From: Brachypodius melanocephalos
Lineage: Eukaryota > Chordata > Aves > Passeriformes > Pycnonotidae
Direction of reading: 5' to 3'
Assembly (NCBI GenBank): GCA_013398615.1
Contig: VZSR01000514.1
Location: forward strand, 6,116,462-6,180,461
Length of the DNA stretch: 64,000 bases
Shown: piece after piece, positions 26,951-38,067 of the stretch
How positions within the stretch are numbered: position 1 is the stretch's first letter
Layout: every line of letters starts with the position of its first letter
Notes under the pieces: model-generated
Databases searched by the model: none
Seen by the model: the letters and a program-made list of their open reading frames with translations, nothing else
What the model was told of the DNA's origin: nothing
Program-made: the position numbers and the translations under genes

Positions 26951-29789
26951 GCTCTGCAGTCATTCTATCAGCATTCATTCCTGCCATGAATGGACCATGG
27001 AAGCATGGATATAACATATGCCATGTAACAGACTTTCTGTCATGCTGCAGAAGCTTTTCCAATGCAAATGTTTTGATTCCAGTTTGAAATATCAATTCCA
27101 TGCTTTTTTCGGTTTCAGCTCCAGAAAGTTCATTGAAGACCTTCACCTTCTATTTTCTTGCTGGCTTACAATACGAAAAGCGAACCAAGCACACCCTAAA
27201 AGCTCAAGGGGGAAAAAAATCAACCAGAAAACAAAGAAGCAAAAAACATCCAGAAAACAGAGCATTTAAGAAAGACCTCAGTTTTTCTAAATGTAAAACC
27301 TCAAGAGTTTTAGGCCAGTATGATTTTTCTGGGGAGGCCATCTTTGCCACAAAACAGTATTTGGTGTTAAATAACCAAGATGATGCCTCAATACTGTCTT
27401 AGTTCACAGTAATGAGGTTATAGATAAACTTCTGTTAGTGCTACATCTTCTGATCTGGTAGGACAGTCAGGTTATTACAGTGTTGCTATGGTATCTTTTT
27501 CTAGTTTCCTTTACACTACTTGATGGTGTTTCTAAAGAATCTTTGAAAACTGGGACTAAAACCTTTTTTCCCTTATCTACTTTTTAGCATTTACACTGGA
27601 ATATGACCCAGTAGGCAAAATGTTACTCATTATAAATCATTCTAGAAGGAAAATGGTTTAGCTGATAAAGCCTTTAGAATCAAATTTACATATTCAAAGG
27701 GCAAATAATGAAACAGTTTGGCACAGTAAACAAATGCTTAACTTTCCTGAAGAACAGAAAATACGTGCAACGTTAAGGTTGTTCAAGCTTTTGTGAAGCA
27801 AAGATTTGCTGCATCAAAGAAGTTGAAAGGCAATGATGAAAGCAGAAACTGGAGACGGTGACAGCACCCACAGGGTCTGAGGATGAGCCATAGGCTAAAG
27901 GCCAGTCACTGAGGCCCAGATTCATCCCATTTAACTTCGGGCACTTAAATGAATTGGCTAATGTAGGAAGCTGGGCTCCCTCATTAGACAATGTAGAGAA
28001 AAAAGCTTCTTCAAAGAGAATTGAAGCACAGCCAGAACTAACATTTCTCTTTACTACATGTAAGAGAAGTTTAAACTCTAAAATCCAGTGATGCTTCTAA
28101 CCTGAGACCTCCCTTAATTGCATAAAGTTACTTCCCAGCCATCCCAGACTCGAGTCTAGCTGTCTCCACTGCAGCTTAAATGGCTCTTGCTGTAATGTAT
28201 GTCCATTCCTTCTTCCCCTGCATCCAGTAGAGAGCAGTTTCTTCCTCTCTTCTTTGCAGGAACATTTTACACTGCCATTGTGTCCCCTTAGTGATGTCTC
28301 TGGAGTAAACAAACACAGCTCTTTCAGTCTTTCCACTCCAGCTAGTGTCAAGGCCTCTGGTTGTTCTCATTGCTTGCTTTTGGGATCATGCCACTAGGCT
28401 CACGTATTTCTAAAAGTTGGCACCTAAACCTGGACACAGGCATTGCCAGTAGACTAATGCCAGGTGTTTATTTGCTACTCTATATTCAACAGAGCAGAGG
28501 ATTACTTTATGTCTTGAATGGAACTGCTGCTCGTGGTGATTGTGCAAGCGCAGCCACCACTCCCCAGAGGCCTTGCAGCACGTCAGGATTATCAAACCTT
28601 TTCACTGAGAGAGAAACAAGGGCCCTGCCCCCTTAGTCCTGCTCCCACAAGAATGTCTTTTCATGCTATGGTGACTGGTGCCAAGAGTAATAAGAGCAGG
28701 AAATGGGCATAAAGAGGAAAAGACAAGTTCACTGCAATCAGAGTCCCCAGTCCCACAGGCCAAACAGCAATGGAGATGCTGAAGGTGAGAGTTACAATCC
28801 AACCTTGCAATGTTCCTTTTGGGCAGAGTCATTTCTCCTGTCTGTCCCTTTGATTCCCTTCCTAACTTTGACCTAATGAATTGATTAATTCATCCTCTGC
28901 AGGAGGGCATTCCTGCACCACAGGCCAGATTCAGTCATTCTCCCACCTCACTCACATTACCAACCCATCTGTAGTACAACTGCAAGTAGCAACTAAAGTA
29001 AAAAGCTGACAGCAATGCCAGCTGCCCAACCCAGCCTCCAAAAATACGTGATTCCAGAAACAGGTGAATGAGAGGTGCCTAGAACTGGGAAACAGCAAGA
29101 TGGCCTAATGCTTACATCAGAAACCCTCCTGTGTTCCTTCCCCAAGGGCCTCTCATGGGCTGGGGACTCATCCTTTGGGGAACAAAAGCTGTGCCACGTG
29201 ATATGGTTTGCAGTGATCCATGGCTTCTGGGGACAATGCACGAGGAGCAGCAAATACACAAAGACATCAGGAAGGCAAAGAGTTCATGGAGAGCCTGTGG
29301 CCTGAAATGTGCGTGCATAAAAAACCTCCCTGAATCATTATGAATAATTAATGTGTAAAAAGTCCCAAACTCATTCCTGGACAGCCTACAGAACAGAAGG
29401 ATAAATAAATCATAAGGAACAAGGTGTTTGCTGAGTGACAATAGCTAAGCTAACTTAGCTAACAAGCTTAGCAGTTTCAGATTGCAAGGCTGCAGTGAGC
29501 AGCCTGTGGTTACTGTCAAGAACAGCTTGAACACAGGGGTGCCTCAGTAACAGCTTTTATATTTAAAATAGTCATAATATTCTGTCTATAGGAGACCTTT
29601 CAGAAGAGGATTGCAAAGTGGTTCACAGCTATTCAGATGTACAAAAAAGCTCAGAGAGAGCAAAGAGAGTATTTATTAGATACAATTATGGCTTTGTTAC
29701 TAATGCATTACAAATTTGTTGGCAGATGCAAGATTTTGCTACTCAGCTATGAGGGAGTTATATGCATTAATTCTAACAGCGAAAACCTT
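26951..29789. other. Intergenic, no gene seen
   Basis: No supportable coding or RNA feature. The lysine-rich open stretch near 27100-27400 on the + strand is a consequence of A-rich sequence. Confidence 0.55.
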
Positions 29790-29882
29790 AAAAAAAACCA
29801 ACAAAACAAACAAACAAAAAAACAAAAAAACAAAACAAACAAAAAAAACAAAAACAAAAAAAAAAAAAAAACCACAAAAACC
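29790..29882 (+). repeat. A-rich (CAAA)n-like low-complexity tract
   Basis: About 93 bp of A runs punctuated by single C, including A16. It could be the decayed poly(A) end of an old insertion, but no body of such an element was recognised to its left. Confidence 0.93.
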
Positions 29883-30417
29883 AGAAAAGGTTCATATCCT
29901 TTTTTGTACAAAATCATTGTATATAAAAAGCAGTCATATCAAGAATTTCTTGCAAGCATCATTTATGTTACTTGACCATAGATGAATTTCGCTTGAAGCC
30001 ATAGTGAGGTATTTGTTTATTACTTAAAGTCTTGCTGATTGAAGAGGATGGGGGAAAGGGAGGTCTGGTTAAACTGACTTCAAAATTAGCCTCTTAAAAT
30101 AAAAATTGAGATAAGACTCAATAATAACTTTGCTTCATCAGACACTGAACAAAACTAGAGAGGAGTCTGACAGGAAGGCTTTGTTGGGTGTGAAGGAAGA
30201 TCACCGATGGCCTCATCCTGCAAGGCACTGAGTCCTATCCAACCTTTACACAGATTTATCCACTTTACCTCCAGGAAACGGGAATGCTGAGCACTTCACC
30301 TTACCATACCAGGTGTGTGTAGCCAAATGCAGACTGAAGAGAGATTTCCCAATAAGTGTATCCAAAAGGGGATTTGCCATCAGAAATGTTACTTGCAGAG
30401 CTGGATTATCATAATTT

Positions 30418-30435
30418 AATTTGTAATTACAAATT
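30418..30435. repeat. 18-bp perfect palindrome
   Basis: AATTTGTAATTACAAATT is self-complementary without a spacer and is centred on the homeodomain core TAATTA. It may be a chance AT-rich palindrome or a dimeric homeodomain site. Confidence 0.9.
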
Positions 30436-32239
30436 GATAAGGAAACAGGTGAAGAGTGAGGCAATTTATCACCATCTTAAGATGAATTTATGATAGACTG
30501 AATAAATAAAAAAGGTGCATGCCCTGGTTCACAACTACTGAAAAGCAAAAGATGTAGAGGTGACAAAAAGCTGAATCGAAAGAGGCAGTACCAGTTCCAC
30601 CAAGAAATGGTCAGCAGAGATGTCTCATAACCAGTAAGAAGAGGTTATTAGCAGCAGATATGTTACTGTAAGCGTTGTTTTAAACACTGGGGATGTGTTT
30701 AGAAGGAGGTACCACGGGATTCCAGCACTTTTTCCTCCCCACTTGCCAGAGGCTCAGCTGGTCTGCAAGTCAGTCAGGGCAGTGCATTACCTGGTAAGGG
30801 GTGAGCCCACCCACATGCAAGGTAGGTGCAAGTCAAGCATTTATTCTGTGATGATTGAAGCCCAGCGGTTTTCACTCAGTGACAGGCATTGATTACATCT
30901 GAGGTTGATGTTAAGGAGGTTTAAACTTTTTCAAGCAGTTTCCAGAAGCAGGTGTCAAAGACATTTATCAGAGAGGTACAAAGCAACAGGTTAGGGGGAA
31001 AAAAGAACAACACAGAATTAAACTAAAGTCGTTGCAAAATATTTTTCTAAGATTATTGTTAATATTTGTATTTTCTTATGCTACTTGATAGCAGCCCTGC
31101 ATGGCTCTGCAAGACCCCCATCTCACACTGATGCATCCTGTTCTTTCTTCCTCTTTTAGCTAATCCTGTATTTATTTGCACCAAAAAAAAGCAGTCACTG
31201 AAAAAGCCTTATCACTGAATATTTTAAACTGCCAAAAAGATAGGTTTCAAACCTAAAATTTGCAATTCAGAATAGCCCAAAACCTTCTAAAGGCATTCTT
31301 AATGCCACAGAAAAAAGAACAATTATTTCATTTTTTCACATGTAGTGACACAATCTCAGCTCTTCAGAGATCTTTCCCATGGTACTGCCCTAAATTAGCG
31401 TGAACCACAACTGACTTTTCTCGCTTTAAAAAAAATCCAGAATGTGTTTTCTCACAGTGGGAGCCCTAACCCATGTTCCTACAAAGTCTAAGGCCTCAGT
31501 GCTACATCTGGAGACACTCAGCCAACAGCACTGGGCTGACCAGACTTGTAAATCTGTGGCAACCTTCACCCACCATCACAGCCAGCTGGAGCTGACCCCT
31601 CAGCCAGGCTGCTCCAGTCAGCCTTTTGCCATTCAGAACACAGATACAGATTTCCCACTCATCCAAAAATACTGAATGAGTCTTTTCTAACATTCCAGGC
31701 ACTTGTTTATGTGCTCTAGTTATCCTTGATGTGAAGGGGAAAGAAATGGTCTCTGAATTCCACATTTCACCACCCAGCACGTTGCTGGACACTGAAACGC
31801 TGCTGCTGTGCTTTTTCATCAAGCCCACACCTCAAGACGTGGTTTGAAAGCACCAGGGTTTTTTCCTAGATAAAATGTGAGATGGAGTTTCCCAAAGAAC
31901 ACTACTGTCATCCTACCCATGGGTAAGCATCAGGATGGAGAAATAAGGCAACTTCTTGCAGGCAGTATGCATTGAAGCAGGAATAGACTAACATGAAATC
32001 TCAGAGGACTCAGTCATCACTCCTCTGCTGTCATCTCTGACCACAATCTCTCTGTATAAACAAAGGCTCTGGCCACTGCAGGGTTTTCTGGCCTGCTGTA
32101 AAATGTTTTGCCACCCTTCTCACAGGAATTGCTGATGCTTAAAAAAGAGGCAGCCTTTTCTCACAGTGCCAGTGTCTCTGTCGAGGGGCTGGGATGTCGA
32201 GAAAGTATAGCGGGATGCAGACAGGGAGACGTGGCAATT

Positions 32240-32345
32240 TGAGTAATTAAAGTCAGTCATAATCTGGATTAATGAGCACATTATTATTGCTCCAGATTAA
32301 TATTAGTCCGGTTTGCAAATAAAGTCCATTCTGGGAGAATTGAAT
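32240..32345. promoter_or_regulatory. Candidate enhancer: homeodomain-site cluster
   Basis: Within about 65 bp there are TAATTA (32244), TAATCTGGATTAAT (32260-32273), CCAGATTAATATTA (32292-32305) and nearby ATTA cores. TAATCTGGA(TTAATG)AGCA and the complement of TGCTCCAGATTA form an interrupted inverted pair. GGATTA/TAATCT cores are typical of OTX/PITX-type homeodomains. Function is inferred only from motif density, about 4.5 kb upstream of the ADRB1 start codon. Confidence 0.25.
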
Positions 32346-35300
32346 GGTGATGGTTAAACACAGCCTTTTTCTGAAATTTTACTTTTTAGCAGCAATGAAA
32401 CAGAGATTCCAGGAGAAAAGAAAAATTATTTGGCTGTTGTTCAGCACTGTTTTGCTCAGTGTGTGAGAGAGACAGAAAGACATCTTGCATCTCTTTTATC
32501 ACCTGAAGGGAATTAATGAATCAGCATGATTGTAAGAGTCTTCTGATGACAAAAATACTCTAAACAATGCCTGGGTTGCTGTGACAGGGGCTTCCAGAGC
32601 ATCAGGATTTATTTATGTGTGTTCAGATTGGTTTGGAGCTTTTCAAAATGTTTCAAAATGCTCAGTCCTGTAAATGCTAATCATCAAATCAGCCACAGCC
32701 CTTGAGTGAACAGGAATTAATAAGCATTCACTGCTTTGGACCCCCAAAGTCAAATTCAGCATGTGCTTCCTAAGGTAGCTCGCACTGGTACACAGCATTC
32801 CCCATGGAATTACAGTGTCACACACAGAGCATAGGCCTGGAAAATAGGGCTACTTCTGTTCTTTGATGCCTTTGCTTTATATTTTTGTGATATTGTTTAA
32901 CTAAAACCAACTACATACAGTATTTGGAGCACTGTCACATGTGCTCAGGAGATAATGCCAATGGAATTGTGTGTTGTCACAGGATAACAGCCTCCCGCTG
33001 CTGCTGAAATGCCAAATTGAAGCCGAGGCATTTATGGAAAATAAACGTCAAGTCAAAGCCAAGATGTTTATTTTAAAAACAAGAGACATGGATCTTGTGG
33101 CAGTGTTCCATCATGTCTCTATTTCTCTAATAACAAATGTCCAGTGTGAATAGAGCCAAGTGATGATTTCTCCTTGGGCCAGCAGGGAGAGGGTGAAGCC
33201 TGATCACTGCACAGGAGGATTCACAGAGTTCTTTCTCACCTGCTTTCCTGCAGGTTTTAGTCAACTGTCCAGGTAGCAAACACAAAATGATTTATCAGAT
33301 ACATGCTAAGTTTACAAAGGGATTTAGGAAGACAGGAGGAAGAAAAATGGACAGCAAATGCATTTTAAATTTGCTTTTAGATAGTTCTTTTTCTCCAGAG
33401 GAGGAATGACAACATGAGGCTCACTGAAATCAATAGGAGGATTTCCAGGCTTTTCAGTGGACTTTGATTAATGCCTTAAGAGAACAAACAGCTCATCTTT
33501 TTAGATGGCATTATGTTAATAATAGTGGTCCCTGAATCTGATTCATGAAGGCATGGCTGGACCAAGACTGGGCAAGATCCTTGTGAGCCATAAGGAGCAT
33601 CATGAGGCATACAGAGCTCAGAGCAGCCCTGGAGATTCAGGGATGCCCTACAGCAGCAAGTCAGAGCTGGCAAAAGCAAATCCACATCCTCAGCTACAGC
33701 TGTGGTGAAAGACGGGGTTAGTGCCAGTGTCCAGCACCATTCCCAATCTCCTGCCCCATTCCTGGTGCTGCTGGTAGGGACAGAACCCATTCATCAGGAC
33801 CCTCATCTTGCAAGTCTGTTTTGCATGGAGGGAGGCCCACAAAGACAAGCTGGAAGCTGTGCAAAGCATCTCAAAAGACTGTGCTTAAAAATATCCCCAC
33901 ATAGCCCACTTCAGTTCCTGAAATGCTGAGGTTTCACAGCTCATGCCAACAGGGTTCCTCAAACGCAATACATTTTGATCCTCACTGGATCTACCTGTTA
34001 TCCTCTATGCAATATAAGACTGATCTCTCCTAATAACTACTGACAGCTTGGGCTTTCATTTTAATTTTTTTTAAGTCTTCCAGAGGAAAAAATAAATTAG
34101 TCGTTCATTAAAAACTGTGATTTGGAGAGCAAGTGAAAACAAGCCATTTCAGTGCTGTAAGCTCTTCCCTTGACCTAACATAATATCCTTAAATAATATG
34201 CAAAGGGAAGTATTTAAATCATGCTGAAGAGCTGTCTGAAATGAAAAAAATTTTTAAAAAAATCCAAGGAAATTTAGAGTTAAAGGATATTTGCAAAAGG
34301 TAATGCTCTGAAAGGGGTTAAGCCTACAGTGGATATTTGGCTGCTCTGTGCTGCAAGGGCCAGAGGGATGTTCTGTACAAAATTCGTAAACTTGCTTATT
34401 TTTTCCTTTGGAGATGCATTGTTTCCCAAAGACATTCTGGCTCCAGCTCTGATCTGACATTCCAGATTGACGCGTGTGGAACCAACAAAGACACGGAGAA
34501 GCAACACACAATTATGTGTCTTCTGTTTTATTGCATACTTGCTAATAATTTCCTTTACTCCTCCAGCCTTTAAGCTTATCTCCTCTTATGGTGGGAAGAG
34601 ATCTCCTGCTGGAGATCTGATAGGACAGCTTGGTAGGCAAAGAGCTGGCATTTTATTAGTTTACGGTATTTATTAACTGTATAAAGATATTACAGCAATA
34701 ATGGATCTGGACAGATGACAGATGGATGATGCTCCAGGAATAGCAAGTAAAACAGCTGCAGCCTATCCCCACCACTGCTTCAGAGTCATCTTGGGAAAAA
34801 TATTTAAGATTTTATCAGAATTTTTTCTGGCTGATTTTACGCTGAAATGGACTGTACACATTCACAAAATTCATCCAAGCATCTCATCTGTGAAGGTTTT
34901 GGTGCACTGATGCACCATGGGCCTCGTACTTACTTTAAGTGTTCCAGTTAAATGTAGAAAAGAAAAATTGTTTCTATCCCACAGCTCCACTAACCTGGTT
35001 TCATTGTTTTTTTTTTTTTAGATCAGCATTACAGGTAGTAGACCTGGGCAAACACTCCTAGAAACAACCCTTCTGCTTTTCATTTGGCATGAGGTCTCCC
35101 TCAGTTCTTGAAGATGTCATGCCTCATTCTCTTCCCGCAAAACAGGGTCATACTTTGGTCCAGCAGATGACAAGCAGCAAAGCAAAGTCCATGGGAACCT
35201 GAGGGAATGGTTTGCCAAGCAGCAGGTCCATGCTGGTGTGTGGCCTTTAGTCAGGGTTAAATAAACAGTGTGTAAATAAATAAATAATTTTTTTCCCAGG

Positions 35301-36424
35301 TTGTGACCTTGTAAATCAAGCCTAAGCCTAGAAGGGACTTTCATGGGCCAGCTGGTAGAGCAGAGCAGTCTTAGCAGAACAAATACATAGGGAGAAGAAA
35401 ATAACTGTGCCTTCCAGTTGCTCCTAGAGTGCTGTGGAGAACATTTGGTGCTGCTGTAAAGACATGACAATGATTTAAAAGGCGGGAGAGAGGGGACATG
35501 GTTCTCATTTACTCAGTGGTTGCTCCACATTATTTTAAGATGTTTAAAACAGGAGTAAAATGCAGTAGAATGCAGTCTTACAGCTACATAGCAGAACAGA
35601 GAGCCATGCAGGTAAATGGAAATCTAACCAAACAAGTTCCCAGCAGCAGGTTTCACAGTAGGGAATGGGCCCTGGACAAGGATTTGCTCAGTTGATTATC
35701 TGGGCATTGCAGCCTCCTGATGTTTCACGTACTTTACTGCTCATTACCAAATAATGGTACTTACAGCATTAATACTTAGAGCAGCCCCTAGATTTAGTGG
35801 CTTTGACCGGGCTGCGTAAAAGCTACTGCATGCATTTTTAAAAGTCCAGAGGGACCTGTTCAATACAGCAGAGAAAAGCCAGAAAAGAGAGCTGGGGCTC
35901 CCACCTCCCAACCCTGCAGGGGCTAGGTCTGGCAGGGCTGGAGGAGATGGGGAGAAGAGGATTCGCAATGGGGAGATGCAGAGGACAAGCGACAGCCGTG
36001 CTGCCCTGCACGGAGCTGGCAGCATCATCTCTTTAAGCGGGTTTTACATGGGGGCTCTGGGGCTGCCCAGGCTGGGAGAGGAGGCACTGGGGACAGGTGA
36101 CTTGCAAGCGCGACGCTTGTCCCTGATGAGCACATCCAACGGGAGGAGATGTCAATTACTTTCCAGTAGAGAATGATGATGACAGCGCTGGCATTTTGCT
36201 CTTTCCGGGGGTAAAGAGAAGTAACTTCTGCTCCAGAAGCCGGCAGGAGCCCATCCTGCCCGTACCCCTCTGCCTGCTCCGCGGCTGCCAGGCACAGGCA
36301 CCCCTTGCTCAGGACATCCAGGCTGCCGTGCGGGAAGGGGGCTCCGTGCCCGGCAACAGCGGGGCAGGGAGAGCGCAGCCAGAGCAAAGACGGGGGTCCA
36401 GGGGGCTCCGGACGGGTACCGGCA

Positions 36425-36500
36425 GGGAGAGGGGCAGGGATAGGAGCAGGGCTAAGGGCCGGGAGAGGGGCAGGGAAAGGGGCAATGAGAGGGGCAGCGA
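36425..36500 (+). repeat. Purine-rich G-run tract in ADRB1 5' flank
   Basis: The motif GAGAGGGGCAGSGA recurs three times, near 36427, 36464 and 36487, among further runs of three or four G. The spacing of the G-runs is compatible with a G-quadruplex on the + strand, which is inference. It lies about 280-350 bp upstream of the start codon, so it is either proximal promoter or 5' UTR. Confidence 0.6.
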
Positions 36501-36539
36501 TCCCGCCGGTGCGCGGGCGGGGCGGTTCAGTCCCTCTCT

Positions 36540-36660
36540 TTCGGTGCCGATTGGCGGCGGGCAGTGCCGGGGCGGTACCGGGGCGGTACCGGGGCGGTGC
36601 TGGGGCGGTGCTGGGGCGGTACCGGGGCGGTGCCAGGGCGGTGTCGGGGCGGGCCCGTCC
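36540..36660 (+). promoter_or_regulatory. ADRB1 proximal promoter / leader: inverted CCAAT box and GC boxes
   Basis: ATTGG at 36550-36554, in the context CCGATTGGCGG, is an inverted CCAAT box of the NF-Y type. It is followed by a run of GGGGCGG GC-box cores (Sp/KLF type), of which the last (GTCGGGGCGGG, 36643-36653) is closest to the Sp1 consensus. No TATA box is visible here, which fits a CpG-island promoter. The transcription start cannot be placed from sequence alone, so part of this block may be transcribed 5' UTR. Confidence 0.6.
36566..36653 (+). repeat. 11-bp GC-box minisatellite, eight units
   Basis: Eight consecutive 11-bp units fit the pattern RYCGGGGCGGT (for example ACCGGGGCGGT at 36577, 36588 and 36621; GCTGGGGCGGT at 36599 and 36610). 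Every unit carries a GC-box core except the seventh, which reads AGGGCGG. The array ends 120 bp before the ADRB1 start codon. Because 11 is not a multiple of 3, copy-number change would not matter for coding but would change the number of candidate Sp/KLF sites. Confidence 0.92.
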
Positions 36661-36772
36661 GGCGGCGCGGCGCGGGGCCATGCGGCAGCCCCCGGGCGGT
36701 GGCAGCGGCGGCGGCGCCGCCTTCCTGCCCGCGGCGCGGTGCGGAGCGGCGGCCGGAGCGCCCCGCACAGCC

Positions 36773-38056
36773 ATGGGAGATGGGTGGCTGCCCCCGGACT
36801 GCGGCCCCCAGAACCGCTCCGTGGCCGGGGTGACAGCCGTGCCGCCCGGGAGCAGGCAGCTGCCCGCCGCCGAGCTGCTGTCGCAGCAGTGGGCTGTGGG
36901 CATGAGCCTGCTGATGGCCCTGGTGGTGCTGCTCATCGTGGCCGGGAACGTGATGGTGATCGCGGCCATCGGGAGGACGCAGCGGCTGCAGACCCTCACC
37001 AACCTGTTTATAACCTCGCTGGCCTGCGCCGACCTGGTGATGGGGCTGCTGGTGGTGCCCTTCGGGGCCACGCTGGTGGTGCGGGGCACCTGGCTCTGGG
37101 GATCGTTCCTCTGCGAGTGCTGGACCTCCGTGGACGTGCTCTGCGTGACGGCCAGCATCGAGACCCTGTGCGTCATCGCCATCGACCGCTACCTGGCCAT
37201 CACCTCGCCTTTCCGCTACCAGAGCCTCATGACCAAGGGTCGGGCCAAGGGCATCATCTGCACCGTCTGGGCCATCTCTGCCCTGGTCTCCTTCTTGCCC
37301 ATCATGATGCACTGGTGGCGGGACGACGACCCCCAGGCGCTGGAGTGCTACCAGGATCCGGGCTGCTGCGACTTCGTCACCAACAGGGCTTACGCCATCG
37401 CCTCGTCCATCATTTCATTCTACATCCCCCTTCTCATCATGATCTTTGTGTATCTTCGGGTGTACCGAGAGGCCAAGGAGCAGATGAGGAAGATCGATAG
37501 GTGCGAGGGCCGGTTCCACGGCAGCCAGGAGCAGCCGCAGACGCCCCTTCCCGCTCACCCTCACCACCAGCCCATCCTCGGCAACGGGCGAGCCAGCAAG
37601 CGAAAGACCTCCCGCATCATGGCCATGAAGGAGCAGAAAGCCCTCAAGACTTTGGGCATCATCATGGGGGTGTTCACCCTCTGCTGGCTGCCCTTCTTCC
37701 TGGTGAACATCGTCAACGTCTTCAACAGGGACCTGGTGCCGGACTGGCTCTTCGTTTTCTTCAACTGGCTGGGCTACGCCAACTCCGCGTTCAACCCCAT
37801 CATCTACTGCCGCAGCCCCGACTTTCGTAAGGCCTTCAAGAGGCTGCTGTGCTGCCGCCGGAAAGCCGACCGCTGGCTGCACGGCGGCGGCGGGGAGCTG
37901 GCCCGGCTGCCCGGGGGCTTCATCAGCACCGTGGGCTCCCCGGAGCGCAGCCTGGCCGGGACCTGGTCCGACTGCAACGGGGGCACTCGGGGCGGCAGCG
38001 AGTCCAGCCTGGACGAGAGACATAGCAAAGCCTCCGACTCGGAGTCCAAGGTATAG
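36773..38056 (+). CDS. ADRB1: Beta-1 adrenergic receptor, unspliced (ESKV-ending) form, 427 aa
   Basis: This is a class A GPCR of the plasma membrane that binds adrenaline and noradrenaline and couples to Gs and adenylyl cyclase (family knowledge). The sequence shows an N-glycosylation site N14-R-S and seven membrane segments at roughly residues 41-67, 76-103, 112-144, 155-178, 204-234, 286-315 and 321-345. Visible key residues are D87 (2.50), amine-binding D121 (3.32), DRY 138-140, S211/S212/S215 in helix 5, E287 (ionic lock), CWLP 304-307, F308/F309/N312, N331 (7.39) and NPIIY 341-345. Extracellular cysteines C114-C199 and C192-C198 fit the two known disulfides, and C360/C361 are palmitoylation candidates. 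The start was chosen because the ATG lies in a strong context (gccATGg) and MGDGWLPPDC matches the turkey N-terminus. An in-frame ATG at 36680 would add 31 residues. The reading frame is intact and single-exon, and the tail ends in the PDZ ligand ESKV. The strong helix identity to turkey beta-1, rather than beta-2 or beta-3, makes the subtype secure. Confidence 0.98.
   Translation: MGDGWLPPDCGPQNRSVAGVTAVPPGSRQLPAAELLSQQWAVGMSLLMALVVLLIVAGNVMVIAAIGRTQRLQTLTNLFITSLACADLVMGLLVVPFGATLVVRGTWLWGSFLCECWTSVDVLCVTASIETLCVIAIDRYLAITSPFRYQSLMTKGRAKGIICTVWAISALVSFLPIMMHWWRDDDPQALECYQDPGCCDFVTNRAYAIASSIISFYIPLLIMIFVYLRVYREAKEQMRKIDRCEGRFHGSQEQPQTPLPAHPHHQPILGNGRASKRKTSRIMAMKEQKALKTLGIIMGVFTLCWLPFFLVNIVNVFNRDLVPDWLFVFFNWLGYANSAFNPIIYCRSPDFRKAFKRLLCCRRKADRWLHGGGGELARLPGGFISTVGSPERSLAGTWSDCNGGTRGGSESSLDERHSKASDSESKV
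38051..38056 (+). promoter_or_regulatory. ADRB1: Splice donor overlapping the Val-stop codons of ADRB1
   Basis: The last coding bases read TCC AAG GTA TAG. AAG|GTATAG is a plausible 5' splice site at the exon/intron boundary 38050/38051. If it is unused, translation ends ESKV-stop. If it is used, the valine and stop are removed and translation continues after K426 into a downstream exon. The turkey beta-1 receptor is reported to gain a C-terminal anchorage segment through an alternatively spliced exon at this same position (recalled literature). Use in this species is inferred. Confidence 0.7.
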
Positions 38057-38067
38057 GGGGGGCGTGG

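Larger units (their letters stand above)
29883..36199. other. Intergenic region upstream of ADRB1, no gene seen
   Basis: Distal 5' flank of ADRB1. It includes an AT-rich palindrome (30418-30435) and a block dense in homeodomain-like TAAT/GGATTA cores (32240-32345). It also has a short perfect hairpin at about 34602-34621 (AGATCTCC-TGCT-GGAGATCT). No exon was recognised. Confidence 0.55.

Noticed and set aside
26868..27146. Open frame with a run of aspartates
   Set aside because: It is produced by the (ATC)n microsatellite read on the minus strand; no gene context.
29637..29985. Lysine/asparagine-rich open frame
   Set aside because: It is the A-rich (CAAA)n tract in translation.
36025..37182. 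385-codon open frame antisense to ADRB1, and a similar 261-codon one
   Set aside because: They lie opposite or just upstream of the receptor in CpG-island DNA where stop codons are rare. Their Pro/Ala/Arg-rich translations reflect the GC composition and the 11-bp repeat.
36196..37500. 434-codon + strand frame overlapping ADRB1
   Set aside because: It is the out-of-frame reading of the GC-rich receptor gene, with no domain of its own and no ATG-led family match.
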